Shown in pieces: positions 40,159-49,630 of a DNA stretch of 64,000 bases. Source of the stretch: [Actinomadura] parvosata subsp. kistnae (lineage in GTDB: Bacteria > Actinomycetota > Actinomycetes > Streptosporangiales > Streptosporangiaceae); assembly GCF_900323885.1 (NCBI RefSeq), contig NZ_OOHJ01000018.1:2095001-2159000 (forward strand), given 5' to 3'. Made by a program: the position numbers and the translations under genes. The notes below the pieces were generated by a model. That model was not told the DNA's origin and ran no database searches. It was given only the letters and a program-made list of their open reading frames with translations. Position 1 is the stretch's first letter. The number at the start of each line of letters is the position of its first letter.

Positions 40159-43100
40159 TCAGAGGCGCCAGATGATCTTCTCCTGGGGCTGGTAGCGGCA
40201 GGTGGAGCCGGTCGAGACGGAGGCGCGCAGGTGGGCGGCCAGCTCCGGGTGGGCGTGGTCGAGCTTGCGGAGGGTGTCGCGGATGCGGGCCGTGACGGTT
40301 TTGCGGGCGCGCTCCGCCTCGTCGCCCAGCCTGCGCGTACGGCCGGCCAGGCCCGCCGCCGCCCGCAGCTCGGCCAGGAGCGCGGCGCGTTCCTCGTCGA
40401 GCCGTGCCGCCCGGTCGTCGTCGCCCCGGGCGGTGGCGCGGTCGATCTCCTCGTCCAGCCGTGCGAGGTGGCGGCGGTAGCGGGCCTTGGCCTCGTCGTC
40501 GAGCACCTCGTCGCCGCCCATGCGGCGGGCCGCCACGACCGCCTCGCCCGCTTCGGGGGCCAGCAGGGTCACGGCCGGTAGGTCGTCGCCGGGGTGGGCG
40601 AGGAGGGTGTGCAGGTCGCGCAGGCCCTTCGCGTCGGGCAGGTGGGCGAGGCGGCCGGCGAAGGCCAGCGCCCAGACCGCACCGTCGCGCCGGAACTCCC
40701 CGCCGCCGTTGGCAGACGCCGCCCCGCCCGTATGACCGGGCGCCTCTCTGGTGCCAGGCCGCTGGTCCCCGCCCGTGCTCTCGGAAGCGACCGGTGGGCG
40801 GGCGGTGGCGCGCCGGGCGTAGTCGAGGACCTGGCGCATGCCCAGGTGCTCCGCCTCCCGTCGCACCTCCTCAAGCAGCTCGCGGGCCCTCTCCGCGTCG
40901 CCGGGCGCACCCCGTGCGAGCAGGGTCTCGGCCAGGTGCGTACGGGCGAGGACGGACCACGGCCGTGCCCCCATGGCGTCGGCCGAGCGCCAGGCGGCGG
41001 TGAGCTCGTCGACGGCCTCCGTCCAGCGTTCGAGGGCGGCGTCCACGCGGCCGAGCCACAGGTCGTACGGCCCGCTGATCTCCCAGCCGAACAGCGACAC
41101 CACCCACTGCCCCCGGTGCGGCACCAGCCGGGCGCGGACGCGGGCGCACAGCTCCGGGTCTTGCGTGAGCACGGCCAGCTCGGCCTGGAAGCGCAGCCAG
41201 ACCGGCTGGATCACGCGGTCGGCGGGCTCCTCGTCGTCGAGGTGGCGCAGCGCGGTGTCGAGGTCGCCCGCGTGCAGCGCGGTCAGGGCCTCCAGCAGCG
41301 GCACGCACGGGTGGGCGGAGCCTCTGAGCTCGCGCAGCAGCCGCTCCTGCCCGTCGGTCAGGCCGCGCAACGCCATCAGCGCCCACTCGTGGTGCTTGAG
41401 CATGAACGTGAAATGCTCGTGCCTGGCCTCCGGATGAACGGCCTCCAGCAGGGACTCGGCCTCGGCGAAGCGGCCTTCGAGGCCGGCGATGATGCTGGCG
41501 TCGACGTTCGTGGCCATGACGAGGTGCGGGCGCTCGCTGCGTCGGCCCCGGTCGGCGTAGGCGCGGAACTCGGCGAGGTAACGCGGGTCGCCCTGCTCGA
41601 TCATGGCGACCCAGTGCAGGGCGGCGGCGAAGTGTTCGAGGTCGGGGTCGGAGGTGCGGCGGGCCACGGCGATCAGCTCGCCGGTGAGCGCCACCCGCTC
41701 GGCCGCTGTGCCCGGCCCCCAGATGATGTCGTGGTGCGCCCACAGGCTGAACGCGAGCGCGTCGTCGTCGCCGCCCTGCCTGGCCCGCGTGGCGAGGTGG
41801 AGCACCAGGGCCATGGCGAGCCCCTCACCGGACGGCCCGGCACCGTCGCCCGCCGGCCCCTCGTCGGACGGCGCAGTGCCGCCTCCCGCCGACCCGTCGC
41901 CGCGCACGAGTTCGCGGTGGGCGGCTCTGAGGAGGTCGAGGGCCTGGTCTCGGCCGTAGTGGCGGTGGAAGACCAGCGCGACGCGGGCGGGCAGCTCGGG
42001 GTCGTCGGTGTCGCGGGCGATGGCGGCGGCCTCCTCGAACAGCCGCCTGGCCGCCGCGCGCTCCCCGTCGTGGTGCAGCTCCCTGCCCAGGTCGAGCGCG
42101 ATGAGGCCGCGCCGTCGCGGGCTCGCGGCGGCGCTGCGTTCGTACGCCCTGCGCAGGTGCGCGACCTGCTCCTCCGTCGCGAACCGCCCCCTGGCCTCGC
42201 GGGCGGCGTCGAGCAGCAGGTCGATGGCCAGGTCGGGGTCGAGCCGGTCGCCGGCCAGGTAGGCGTGCCTGGCCAGGTCGCTGGGCGGCAGCCGCCCGGC
42301 GAGCGCGGGTGAGCCGCGGACGGCGGTGACGACGGCGGCGTGCCGGTCGCGCGGGTCGTCGAGGGAGTCGTAGAGCGTCTCGCGGACGAGGTCGTGCGCG
42401 AACGCGAACACGCCGCCGCCCTTCGTCACGATGAGCTTGGCCACCACCGCGAGCTCCAGCAGCCGGTCGACGTGCGCGACGGGGGCGGCGATGGCGGCGG
42501 CGAGCACCTGGCGGTGGAACTCGCGCCCCAGCACCGCCGCCGCGGGCAGCAGCTCGGCCACCTGGCGCGGCAGCAGCGACAGGCGCCGCAGCAGCGCGTC
42601 GCGCACGCCGGGGGCGACGGCGCCGGCCGAGCCGCCGCTGCGCCACAGCCGGGAGGTCTGCTCGACGAAGAACGGGTTGCCGCCCGTGCGGACGTGCACT
42701 TCGTCCACCAGGTCGGGCGGCGGGTCGTGGCCGGCGGTGCGGGCCATGAGCGCGGCCACGCCCGCCCGGTCGAGGCCGGTGAGCGTGATCGTGGTGGCCT
42801 TGGCCACGAGCGGCGACAGCAGGTCGCGCAGCGGGTGCTCGACCGGCTCCACCTCGGCGTCGCGGTAGGTGCCGACGAGCAGCAGCCGCTCGAACCACGT
42901 CTGCCGGGCCGCGAACTCCAGCAGCCGCAGCGAGGCCGGGTCGGCGGCGTGCAGGTCGTCGATGACGACGACGAGAGGGCGCCGCTGCGCGATCGTGACC
43001 AGCGCGGAGGTGACCGCGTCGAACACCCGGAAGGCGTCGGACGGCTCGGGGGTGGCGCGGGCCTCGCCCAGGAGGGTGGTCAGGCTGCCGCCGGTCGCCT

Positions 43101-43401
43101 CCTCCGCCGCCGCCCACTCCTCCGGCTCGGCGGTGCGCCGCAGTGCCCGGATGACCTGCACCCACGGCCAGTAGCCCGGCGCGCCGCCGGCGTCCCAGCA
43201 GGCGCCGCCCACCACCAGCGCGCCGCGCCGCCTGGCCTCGCCCACCGCGCTGGTGACGAGCGTGGTCTTGCCGATGCCGGCCTCGCCGGTGACCAGCACC
43301 AGGCCGCCGTGGCTGTCGATGAGCCTGGTGATCTCGGCACGCAGCAGCGCGGCGGGGTGCTCCCTGCCGATGAGCTCGTGGGCCGCGGCGTCGCTAGGCA
43401 T
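40159..43401 (-). CDS. Large AAA-type ATPase regulator without LuxR domain
   Basis: This is a 1080-aa protein of the MalT/large-LuxR ATPase kind. Walker A is LVLVTGEAGIGKTTLV (about residues 34-49) and Walker B is PLVVVIDDLHAADPASL. The NPFFVEQ sensor motif lies near 245. A long helical repeat region (about 380-850) has a Gly/Ser/Pro-rich insert near 505-530. The C-terminal 190 residues (AVWALAFAGRLAHLPDAKGL, then charged helices) replace the usual LuxR helix-turn-helix. It probably senses a ligand and acts through partners. It follows the P450 gene on the same strand with a 43-bp gap. Confidence 0.82.
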   Translation of the reverse strand: MPSDAAAHELIGREHPAALLRAEITRLIDSHGGLVLVTGEAGIGKTTLVTSAVGEARRRGALVVGGACWDAGGAPGYWPWVQVIRALRRTAEPEEWAAAEEATGGSLTTLLGEARATPEPSDAFRVFDAVTSALVTIAQRRPLVVVIDDLHAADPASLRLLEFAARQTWFERLLLVGTYRDAEVEPVEHPLRDLLSPLVAKATTITLTGLDRAGVAALMARTAGHDPPPDLVDEVHVRTGGNPFFVEQTSRLWRSGGSAGAVAPGVRDALLRRLSLLPRQVAELLPAAAVLGREFHRQVLAAAIAAPVAHVDRLLELAVVAKLIVTKGGGVFAFAHDLVRETLYDSLDDPRDRHAAVVTAVRGSPALAGRLPPSDLARHAYLAGDRLDPDLAIDLLLDAAREARGRFATEEQVAHLRRAYERSAAASPRRRGLIALDLGRELHHDGERAAARRLFEEAAAIARDTDDPELPARVALVFHRHYGRDQALDLLRAAHRELVRGDGSAGGGTAPSDEGPAGDGAGPSGEGLAMALVLHLATRARQGGDDDALAFSLWAHHDIIWGPGTAAERVALTGELIAVARRTSDPDLEHFAAALHWVAMIEQGDPRYLAEFRAYADRGRRSERPHLVMATNVDASIIAGLEGRFAEAESLLEAVHPEARHEHFTFMLKHHEWALMALRGLTDGQERLLRELRGSAHPCVPLLEALTALHAGDLDTALRHLDDEEPADRVIQPVWLRFQAELAVLTQDPELCARVRARLVPHRGQWVVSLFGWEISGPYDLWLGRVDAALERWTEAVDELTAAWRSADAMGARPWSVLARTHLAETLLARGAPGDAERARELLEEVRREAEHLGMRQVLDYARRATARPPVASESTGGDQRPGTREAPGHTGGAASANGGGEFRRDGAVWALAFAGRLAHLPDAKGLRDLHTLLAHPGDDLPAVTLLAPEAGEAVVAARRMGGDEVLDDEAKARYRRHLARLDEEIDRATARGDDDRAARLDEERAALLAELRAAAGLAGRTRRLGDEAERARKTVTARIRDTLRKLDHAHPELAAHLRASVSTGSTCRYQPQEKIIWRL

Positions 43402-43444
43402 GACGCTTGCACGCTAGCCAACGGGGCCGACATTTTCCCAGGGG

Positions 43445-44641
43445 CTACCAGGTCACCTCCAGGGAGCTGAGCCCGTACACGACGGAGGAGGAGCGGAAGC
43501 GCGGCTCGGCGTCCGCGACGCGCAGGCCGGGGAAGCGCTTGAGCAGGGCGGGGAAGGCAATGCGCAGCTCCATGCGGGCCAGCGGGGCGCCCAGGCAGTG
43601 GTGGACGCCGTGGCCGAAGGCGAGGTGGCCGGGGGCGCCGCGGCCGATGTCGAACGAGTCGGCGTCGGGCAGGAAGGACGGGTCGCGGTTGGCGGCGGGC
43701 AGGGTGACGAGCACCTGCTCCCCTTCCTTGATCTGCTGGCCGCCGATCTCGGTGTCGCGGGTGGCGACCTTGGTGGTGCCGGAGTTGACGATGCTGAGCC
43801 AGCGCAGCAGCTCCTCGACGGCGGCGTCGATCCGCTCCGGCTCCTTGCGCAGCAGGTCGAGCTGCTCGGGGTGGCGCAGCAGGGCGAGCGTGCCGAGGGA
43901 GAGCATGTTGGAGGTGGTCTCGTGCCCGGCGAACAGCAGCAGCCCGCCGATCCCGACGAGCTCGTCGGTGGACAGGTCGTCGCCGTGCTCGCGCACGAGC
44001 ATGCCGAGCAGCTCCTCGCCCGGGTCGGCCTGGATGCGGGCGATCAGGCTCTCCATGTACGCCCGCTGCTCGAACTGCAGCATCATCCGCTGCTCGCCCG
44101 GCAACGTCATGTCGAGCATCTTCGCGGTGCGCTGCTGGAAGGTCTCGCGGTCCTCGTACGGGACGCCGAGCAGCTCGCAGATCACCAGCGACGGGATCGG
44201 CAGCGCGAACGCCGGCACCAGGTCGGCGGGTGCCCCCGCGGCCTCGAGCGCGTCCAGGTGGTCCTCGACGATGCGCCGGATGCGCGGCTCCAGCCGGTTG
44301 ATGCGGCGGATGGTGAACTCCGGCGTGAGCATCCGGCGCAGCCGCGTGTGCTCGGGCGGGTCCACGCCCAGCAGGTTGCCCGCGCGTACCTTGGCGAGCT
44401 GCTCCTCGGTCATGGGCGGCGCTCCGGGCAGCCGCGCGATGTTCGTCGGGGCGATCTTGAACCGATCGGCGTCGCCGAGGACCTCGCGCACGTCGGCGTA
44501 GCGGGTCACCAGCCAGGCTTCGGTGCCGAACGCCGTCATGACCCGTTTGACCCGATCCTGGTCCCGCGCGGCCGCCAGCTCCGGTGCCGGATGGAACTCC
44601 ACCCGCCGCATGTGCAACGGCATCGTCGAGGTCTCGCTCAT
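43445..44641 (-). CDS. Cytochrome P450 monooxygenase (CYP105/107-like)
   Basis: This is a 398-aa soluble heme monooxygenase. The I-helix oxygen-binding motif LLLFAGHETTSNML lies near residue 235. The K-helix ExxR is in AVEELLRWLS. The heme-ligand loop is FGHGVHHCLGAPLARME with Cys349. The length and the bacterial N-terminus (VEFHPAPELAAARDQDRVKR) fit actinomycete biosynthetic or xenobiotic P450s. ATG 44641 has AGGGG seven bases upstream. It is divergent from an FAD monooxygenase, and the two may modify the same molecule. Ferredoxin partners are not encoded nearby. Confidence 0.94.
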   Translation of the reverse strand: MSETSTMPLHMRRVEFHPAPELAAARDQDRVKRVMTAFGTEAWLVTRYADVREVLGDADRFKIAPTNIARLPGAPPMTEEQLAKVRAGNLLGVDPPEHTRLRRMLTPEFTIRRINRLEPRIRRIVEDHLDALEAAGAPADLVPAFALPIPSLVICELLGVPYEDRETFQQRTAKMLDMTLPGEQRMMLQFEQRAYMESLIARIQADPGEELLGMLVREHGDDLSTDELVGIGGLLLFAGHETTSNMLSLGTLALLRHPEQLDLLRKEPERIDAAVEELLRWLSIVNSGTTKVATRDTEIGGQQIKEGEQVLVTLPAANRDPSFLPDADSFDIGRGAPGHLAFGHGVHHCLGAPLARMELRIAFPALLKRFPGLRVADAEPRFRSSSVVYGLSSLEVTW

Positions 44642-44830
44642 ATGCAACCCCTGGGAGATCGTCAATTTTTGGTAGCACCGTACTGAGCCGGGCGACCGTC
44701 CACCAGGTGAGATCATCAATCGTTGCCAGCTCGTACCATGGCGATGTCCGCATCGCGATCACCGGGCCGCCCGCGTACGCACGGGGCCTGCTTGACGGTG
44801 GGCGAACGGCGCCAGGAATATACCTGTTCC

Positions 44831-46345
44831 ATGAATTCGGTAAGGCAAGTTCCTGACGCCGTGCCCGTACTGATCGCCGGAGGCGGGCCCGTGGGCCTGG
44901 CGACGGCCGTGGAGCTGGCCCATCACGGCGTGCGGTGCCTGGTGGTGGAGCCGCGGGAGACGGTGTCGTGGCTGCGCCCGCGCGCGAAGACCACCTCGGC
45001 CCGCTCGATGGAGCTGCTGCGCAGGTGGGGGCTGGCGGAGACGCTGCGGTCGCGCGCGCCGCTGGCGGTGTCGTGGTCGGACGAGGCGGTGTTCGTCACG
45101 GGGCTGCTCGGGCGGGAGATCACCCGCATCGGCGGCTGCTTCGGCCTCGACCTGGTCGGCTCCGACCTGGCGGCCGAGCCGGGCCAGCAGGTGCCGCAGC
45201 CGCTGGTGGAGGAGGTGCTGCGGGAGGCCGTCGGCGACGCGCTGCTGACCGGCTGGCAGGTGGCCGGCCTCCAGGAGGACGCCGACGGGGTGACCGTCCG
45301 GATCACCTCCGGCGACGAGGAGCGCGAGGTCCGCGCCCAGTACGTCGTCGGCTGCGACGGCCCGCGCAGCGTCACCAGGGCCGCCATCGGCGCCAAGTAC
45401 GAGGGCCGCCAGGACGCCCGCCCCAACTTCAACGTCGTCTTCCGCGCCCCCGGCCTGGCCGAGCGCATGCCGCACGGGCCCGCCGTGCACTACTGGGTGC
45501 TGAACCCGGCCCAGCCCGGCATGCTCGGCCGCCTCGACCTGAAGGACACCTGGTGGTGCATCGCCCAGGGTGTGCGCGCCGAGGACGCCGACCCCGTCCA
45601 ACTGGTCAGGAACCTCGCGGGCGCCGACATCGACGTGGAGATCCTGGCCACCGACCCGTGGACGGCGCGGATGCTGCTCGCCGACCGCTACGCCACCGAC
45701 CGGGTCTTCCTGGCCGGCGACGCCGCCCACCAGAACCCGCCCTACGGAGGTCACGGATTCAACACGGGCATAGGCGACGCGGTCAACATCGGCTGGAAGC
45801 TGGCCGCCGTGCTGCACGGGTGGGCGCCCGCGAGCCTGCTGGCCACGTACGAGAGCGAGCGCCGCCCCGTCGCCGCCGACACCATCGAGGAGGCCGCCAG
45901 GAACATGGCCACCCTCGCCCCCGAGCTGGCCGACCCGGCGCTGATGGGCGACGACGCCGAGTTCGAGAAGGTGCGGCCGGCGGTGGCGGAGGCGGTGCTG
46001 CGCACCAAGGACAGCGAGTTCCACAGCCTGGACCTGGTGCTGGGCTACACCTACGCCGGCTCCTCGATCGTCTCCTCCGGCGCCGGGGAGCGGCTGCCGC
46101 ACCGGTGGCTGGCGCCCGGCGAGTCCCTGTACGACCGGCTGGGCCCCGCGTTCAGCCTCGTCGGTGACCAGCGCTCGCCCGGGGCGGCCGTGGTGGTGGC
46201 GGAGGCGGCGGAGCTGGGGGTGCCGCTGCGGGTGGTCGACCTGCCGGGCGAGCCGCTGGCGCTGGTCCGGCCCGACCAGCACGTGGCGTGGCGCGGCGGC
46301 GACCCGTCGGGCGCCGTGCGGATGGCGCTCGGCCACCCGCGCTGA
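44831..46345 (+). CDS. FAD-dependent aromatic monooxygenase (PheA/TetX type)
   Basis: This is a 504-aa flavoprotein hydroxylase. FAD binding uses VLIAGGGPVGLATAVELAHH. The second motif is VVGCDGPRSVTRAAIG at about residue 168, and the third FLAGDAAHQNPPYGGHGFNT. The C-terminal thioredoxin-like domain (about 400-504, GDQRSPGAAVVVAEAAELG to LVRPDQHVAWRG) is typical of the phenol-hydroxylase-like group that acts on polyketides and rifamycin-like substrates. ATG 44831 fits the family; the ribosome-binding site AGGAA is somewhat distant. It is divergent from the P450. Confidence 0.9.
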   Translation: MNSVRQVPDAVPVLIAGGGPVGLATAVELAHHGVRCLVVEPRETVSWLRPRAKTTSARSMELLRRWGLAETLRSRAPLAVSWSDEAVFVTGLLGREITRIGGCFGLDLVGSDLAAEPGQQVPQPLVEEVLREAVGDALLTGWQVAGLQEDADGVTVRITSGDEEREVRAQYVVGCDGPRSVTRAAIGAKYEGRQDARPNFNVVFRAPGLAERMPHGPAVHYWVLNPAQPGMLGRLDLKDTWWCIAQGVRAEDADPVQLVRNLAGADIDVEILATDPWTARMLLADRYATDRVFLAGDAAHQNPPYGGHGFNTGIGDAVNIGWKLAAVLHGWAPASLLATYESERRPVAADTIEEAARNMATLAPELADPALMGDDAEFEKVRPAVAEAVLRTKDSEFHSLDLVLGYTYAGSSIVSSGAGERLPHRWLAPGESLYDRLGPAFSLVGDQRSPGAAVVVAEAAELGVPLRVVDLPGEPLALVRPDQHVAWRGGDPSGAVRMALGHPR

Positions 46346-46390
46346 CCCTGCCGGGCGCGGGCGCCGAGCGGGGAGGTCTACGCTGCTTCC

Positions 46391-47344
46391 ATGCGGGTCG
46401 TAGTCATCGGTGGCAGTGGACATATCGGTACGTACCTCATCCCGCGCCTCGTCGGCGCCGGGCACGAGGTGATCAACGTGAGCCGGGGGAAGCGGGAGCC
46501 GTACACGCCCCACGGCGCCTGGCAGCAGGTCACCACGGTCGTCGCCGACCGGGAGGCCGAGGAGGCCGACGGGAGCTTCGGGCGGCGGATCGCCGAGCTG
46601 GACGGTGAGGTGGTCATCGACCTCATCTGCTTCAAGGAGGACAGCGCCCGCAAGATCGCCGACGCGCTCGCCGGGCGGGTGCGGCACTTCCTGCACTGCG
46701 GGACGATCTGGGTGCACGGGCCGAGCGCGCAGGTGCCGACGACCGAGACCGCGCGCCGGGCGCCGTTCGGCGAGTACGGCATCCAGAAGGCGGCCATCGA
46801 GGCCCACCTGCTCGACCGGGCGCAGCGCGACGGGTTCCCGGTGACGATCATCCATCCGGGGCACATCACGGGGCCGGGGTGGGTGCCGGTGAACCCGGCC
46901 GGGAACGTGAACCCGGAGGTGTTCCAGAAGCTCGCCGAGGGCAGCGAGGTCGCGCTGCCCAACCTGGGCATGGAGACCGTGCAGCACGTGCACGCCGACG
47001 ACGTGGCGCGGCTGTTCGTGGACGCCATGGCGAGCCGGTCGGCGGCCGTCGGGGAGAGCTTCCACTCGGTCGCCGCCACCGCCCTGACGTTGCGCGGGTT
47101 CGCCGAGGCGGTGGCGGGGTGGTTCGGCAGGCAGGCGCGGCTAACGTTCCTGCCGTGGGAGGAGTGGCGGGGCACGGTGTCGGAGTTCGACGCCCAGCTC
47201 ACCTACGATCACATCCTGCACAGCCCGCACTGCAGCATGGAGAAGGCGGAGCGGCTGCTGGGGCACCGGCCCCGGTACACCTCGCTGGAGGCCGTCTCCG
47301 AGGCGGTCGACTGGCTGGTGCGGGCCGGAACGATCAAGCCCTGA
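46391..47344 (+). CDS. NAD-dependent epimerase/dehydratase (extended SDR)
   Basis: This is a 317-aa Rossmann-fold protein. The dinucleotide motif VVVIGGSGHIGTYLIPRLVG lies at the N-terminus. The catalytic region is atypical: LHCGTIWVHGPS and FGEYGIQKAAIEAHLL supply a Tyr-x-x-x-Lys-like pair (YGIQK). IIHPGHITGPGW follows, and MSVR-like C-terminal substrate regions end in ERLLGHRPRYTSLEAV. It follows the FAD monooxygenase on the same strand with a 45-bp gap and may be co-transcribed. It meets the ABC-importer binding-protein gene tail to tail with 4 bp between stops. The sugar or ketone substrate is unknown. Confidence 0.88.
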   Translation: MRVVVIGGSGHIGTYLIPRLVGAGHEVINVSRGKREPYTPHGAWQQVTTVVADREAEEADGSFGRRIAELDGEVVIDLICFKEDSARKIADALAGRVRHFLHCGTIWVHGPSAQVPTTETARRAPFGEYGIQKAAIEAHLLDRAQRDGFPVTIIHPGHITGPGWVPVNPAGNVNPEVFQKLAEGSEVALPNLGMETVQHVHADDVARLFVDAMASRSAAVGESFHSVAATALTLRGFAEAVAGWFGRQARLTFLPWEEWRGTVSEFDAQLTYDHILHSPHCSMEKAERLLGHRPRYTSLEAVSEAVDWLVRAGTIKP

Positions 47345-47348
47345 CGCG

Positions 47349-48629
47349 TCAGCCGCCCAGCGGGCCGAACTCCTTGCGGGTGTCGATCACGTCCCCGAAC
47401 AGCTCCCACCGCTGCCCCTTGAACCGCATGAGCTGCATCGACTCGATCGGGAACCCGTCGCCCTGCGCGGTGTCGAGCGTGACCCCGGGCAGCAGCATGT
47501 CCACCTTCACACCCTTGAGGTTGCGCACGGAGTCGCGCAGCCCCTCGCGGGTCGGGCAGGCGGCCGCCTCCATGGCCTTGTGGAAGCTGCTGGCCGCCGC
47601 CCAGCCGAAGGTGTGGTACGGCACGTTGGCGTCGGCCCCGGGCGCGTACTGCTGCATCTTCTGCTTGTAGAGCTGCATCTCGGGGTCGTTGGCCCAGGTG
47701 GGGTCGTTCGGGTCCTTGTAGTAGGTGGCGGACACGACGCCCTGCACGTTCTCGAACCCGACGGGCTTGAGAACGGTGATCGAGGCGGCGACGTTGTTGA
47801 CGATGTGCAGCGGGTTCCACTTGGTGTTCTTGGCGTCGGCGGCCAGGGCCTGCGAGCCGAACTTGGGGGTGGTGACGTTGAGGAGGACGTCGGCCTTCGA
47901 CTCGGCGAGGTTGCGCATCTGCGGGTCGATGCTGGGGTCGGAGACCTCGTAGCTCTGCTCGGCCACGACCTGTACCTTCGTGCCTTCGAGCGCCCGCTTG
48001 AACCCGCCGAGCAGGTCCTTGCCGAAGTCGTCGTTCTGGTAGAGGACGGCGACCTTGGCCTCGGGCTTCTCCTTCTTCAGGTACGCGGCGTAGACGCGGG
48101 CCTCGGAGATGTAGTTGGGCTGCCAGCCGATCGTCCACGGGTGGGCGGTGTCGGTGCCCCAGATGGAGGCGCCGGTGGCGACGAAGACCTGCGGCACCTT
48201 GCGCTGGTTGGTGTAGTCCCAGGTGGCGGCGGTGGAGGGGGTGCCGAGCGTCTGGAACAGGGCGAAGACCTGCTCCTGCTCGACGAGCCTGCGGGCCTCC
48301 TCGACGGCCTTGGGCGGCTGGTAGCCGTCGTCGCGGACGACGAACTCGACCTTGCGCCCGCCGATGCCGCCCTTCTCGGCGTTGACGTAGTCGAAGTACG
48401 CCTTGATGCCCTTGGGGATGTCGCCGTAGGCGGAGGCGGGGCCGGACAGCGGGTAGATGCCGCCCAGTTTGATGGTCTTGTCGGTGATGCCGGTGGTCTG
48501 TTGCCCGGCGCACTGGCCGCCGGCCGCCGCCGTGCCCCCGGTGCCGCCGCCGGTGGCCGCGTCGCGCCCTCCGCAGGCGGCGACGGCGAGCAGTAACAGC
48601 GCGGCACAGCCGATCGCAGGAACTCGCAT
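47349..48629 (-). CDS. livK: Branched-chain amino acid-type ABC substrate-binding lipoprotein
   Basis: This is a 426-aa lipoprotein. The signal peptide ends in the lipobox LLLLAVAACGG, so the mature protein is anchored at Cys19 or close by. The type I periplasmic-binding fold shows IKLGGIYPLSGPASAYGDIP, VVRDDGYQPPKAVEEARRLV and VLYQNDDFGKDLLGGFKRAL. It is the last gene of a five-gene operon (livG, F, H, M, K order). Binding proteins of this family also take up aromatic acids, urea and other carboxylates. Given the adjacent acyl-CoA ligase, a carboxylic acid is as likely as an amino acid. Confidence 0.93.
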   Translation of the reverse strand: MRVPAIGCAALLLLAVAACGGRDAATGGGTGGTAAAGGQCAGQQTTGITDKTIKLGGIYPLSGPASAYGDIPKGIKAYFDYVNAEKGGIGGRKVEFVVRDDGYQPPKAVEEARRLVEQEQVFALFQTLGTPSTAATWDYTNQRKVPQVFVATGASIWGTDTAHPWTIGWQPNYISEARVYAAYLKKEKPEAKVAVLYQNDDFGKDLLGGFKRALEGTKVQVVAEQSYEVSDPSIDPQMRNLAESKADVLLNVTTPKFGSQALAADAKNTKWNPLHIVNNVAASITVLKPVGFENVQGVVSATYYKDPNDPTWANDPEMQLYKQKMQQYAPGADANVPYHTFGWAAASSFHKAMEAAACPTREGLRDSVRNLKGVKVDMLLPGVTLDTAQGDGFPIESMQLMRFKGQRWELFGDVIDTRKEFGPLGG

Positions 48630-48634
48630 CCCTC

Positions 48635-49630
48635 TTACTCCTTCCGGGGAATCTTCTTGATCAGGCGCCCGGCCAGACCGGCCAGCCCCGTGGGGGCCAC
48701 GTACATCACCGCGATGATCAGCAGGCCGAAGATGACGCCGGGCGCCGCGTCGTTGACGTCCTGAGAGATGCTCGGCACGAACATCACGAACAACCCGCCG
48801 AGCACGGGCCCGGACAACGAGCCGAGGCCGCCGACGACCAGGCCGGCCAGCAGGGTGATCGACAGGTTCACGGTGAACGAGTCCGGCGAGACGAACCCGA
48901 TCACCCACGTGTAGACGCACCCCGCCGCGCCGGCGAACATGGCGCTCCAGGCGAACGCGAGCGTCTTGTAGAACGACAGCCGCACCCCCATGACCTCGGC
49001 CGCCGTCTCGTTGTCCCGGACGGCGTGCAGGGCCCGCCCCACCCGGGAGCGCAGCAGCGAGGCGGCCAGCAGGAAGGAGGCGACGGCGATGGCCAGCGTG
49101 AGGAAGTACAGCCACTGGTCCTCGGCCAGCCCGCTCCACGCGGGCGGCTGCGGCTTGGCCAGCGTCAGCCCCATGGACCCGCCGGTCAGCTCCTCGAACC
49201 GCTTGAGCAGCGGCACGAGGAAGATCGCGATGGCGAGCGTCACGAGCGCGAGGTACAGGCCGCGCAGCCGCATGGCGGGCACGCCGAGCGCGAGGCCGAG
49301 CACGAACGCCACCGCCGCCGCGAGCGGCAGCGTCAGCGGGTACGGCAGCGCCCACCGGTCCATGAGGACGGCCGCCGCGTAGGCGCCGACGGCGAAGAAG
49401 GCGCCGTGGCCGAGCGAGATCTGCCCGGCGTGCCCGACGAGGAGGTTGAGCCCGAGCAGCGCCACCGCGTACACCAGCACCATCGTGAGCTGGAAGACGT
49501 GGAAGGGGACGAGCTGGAAGGGCGCGTAGATCGCGGCGGCGAGCAGCAGGGCGAGCCCCGCCCAGCGCCGGTCGAACCTCCTGCGCCGCTCCACGGCGAC
49601 CGGCTTGGCCTGCACTTTCGTCGTGCTCAT
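48635..49630 (-). CDS. livM: Branched-chain amino acid-type ABC permease LivM
   Basis: This is a 331-aa inner-membrane permease with about nine hydrophobic helices. The LivM signature blocks are ALLGLNLLVGHAGQISLGHG, RGLYLALVTLAIAIF and RALHAVRDNETAAEVMGVRL, the last being the coupling loop to the ATPases. A basic N-terminus of about 22 residues precedes the first helix. Its ATG overlaps the livH stop by four bases (ATGA). It pairs with LivH to form the channel. Confidence 0.93.
   Translation of the reverse strand: MSTTKVQAKPVAVERRRRFDRRWAGLALLLAAAIYAPFQLVPFHVFQLTMVLVYAVALLGLNLLVGHAGQISLGHGAFFAVGAYAAAVLMDRWALPYPLTLPLAAAVAFVLGLALGVPAMRLRGLYLALVTLAIAIFLVPLLKRFEELTGGSMGLTLAKPQPPAWSGLAEDQWLYFLTLAIAVASFLLAASLLRSRVGRALHAVRDNETAAEVMGVRLSFYKTLAFAWSAMFAGAAGCVYTWVIGFVSPDSFTVNLSITLLAGLVVGGLGSLSGPVLGGLFVMFVPSISQDVNDAAPGVIFGLLIIAVMYVAPTGLAGLAGRLIKKIPRKE

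Noticed and set aside
44759..47065. 768-codon minus-strand frame opposite the FAD monooxygenase and epimerase
   Set aside because: Shadow frame; both plus-strand genes have unambiguous cofactor motifs.
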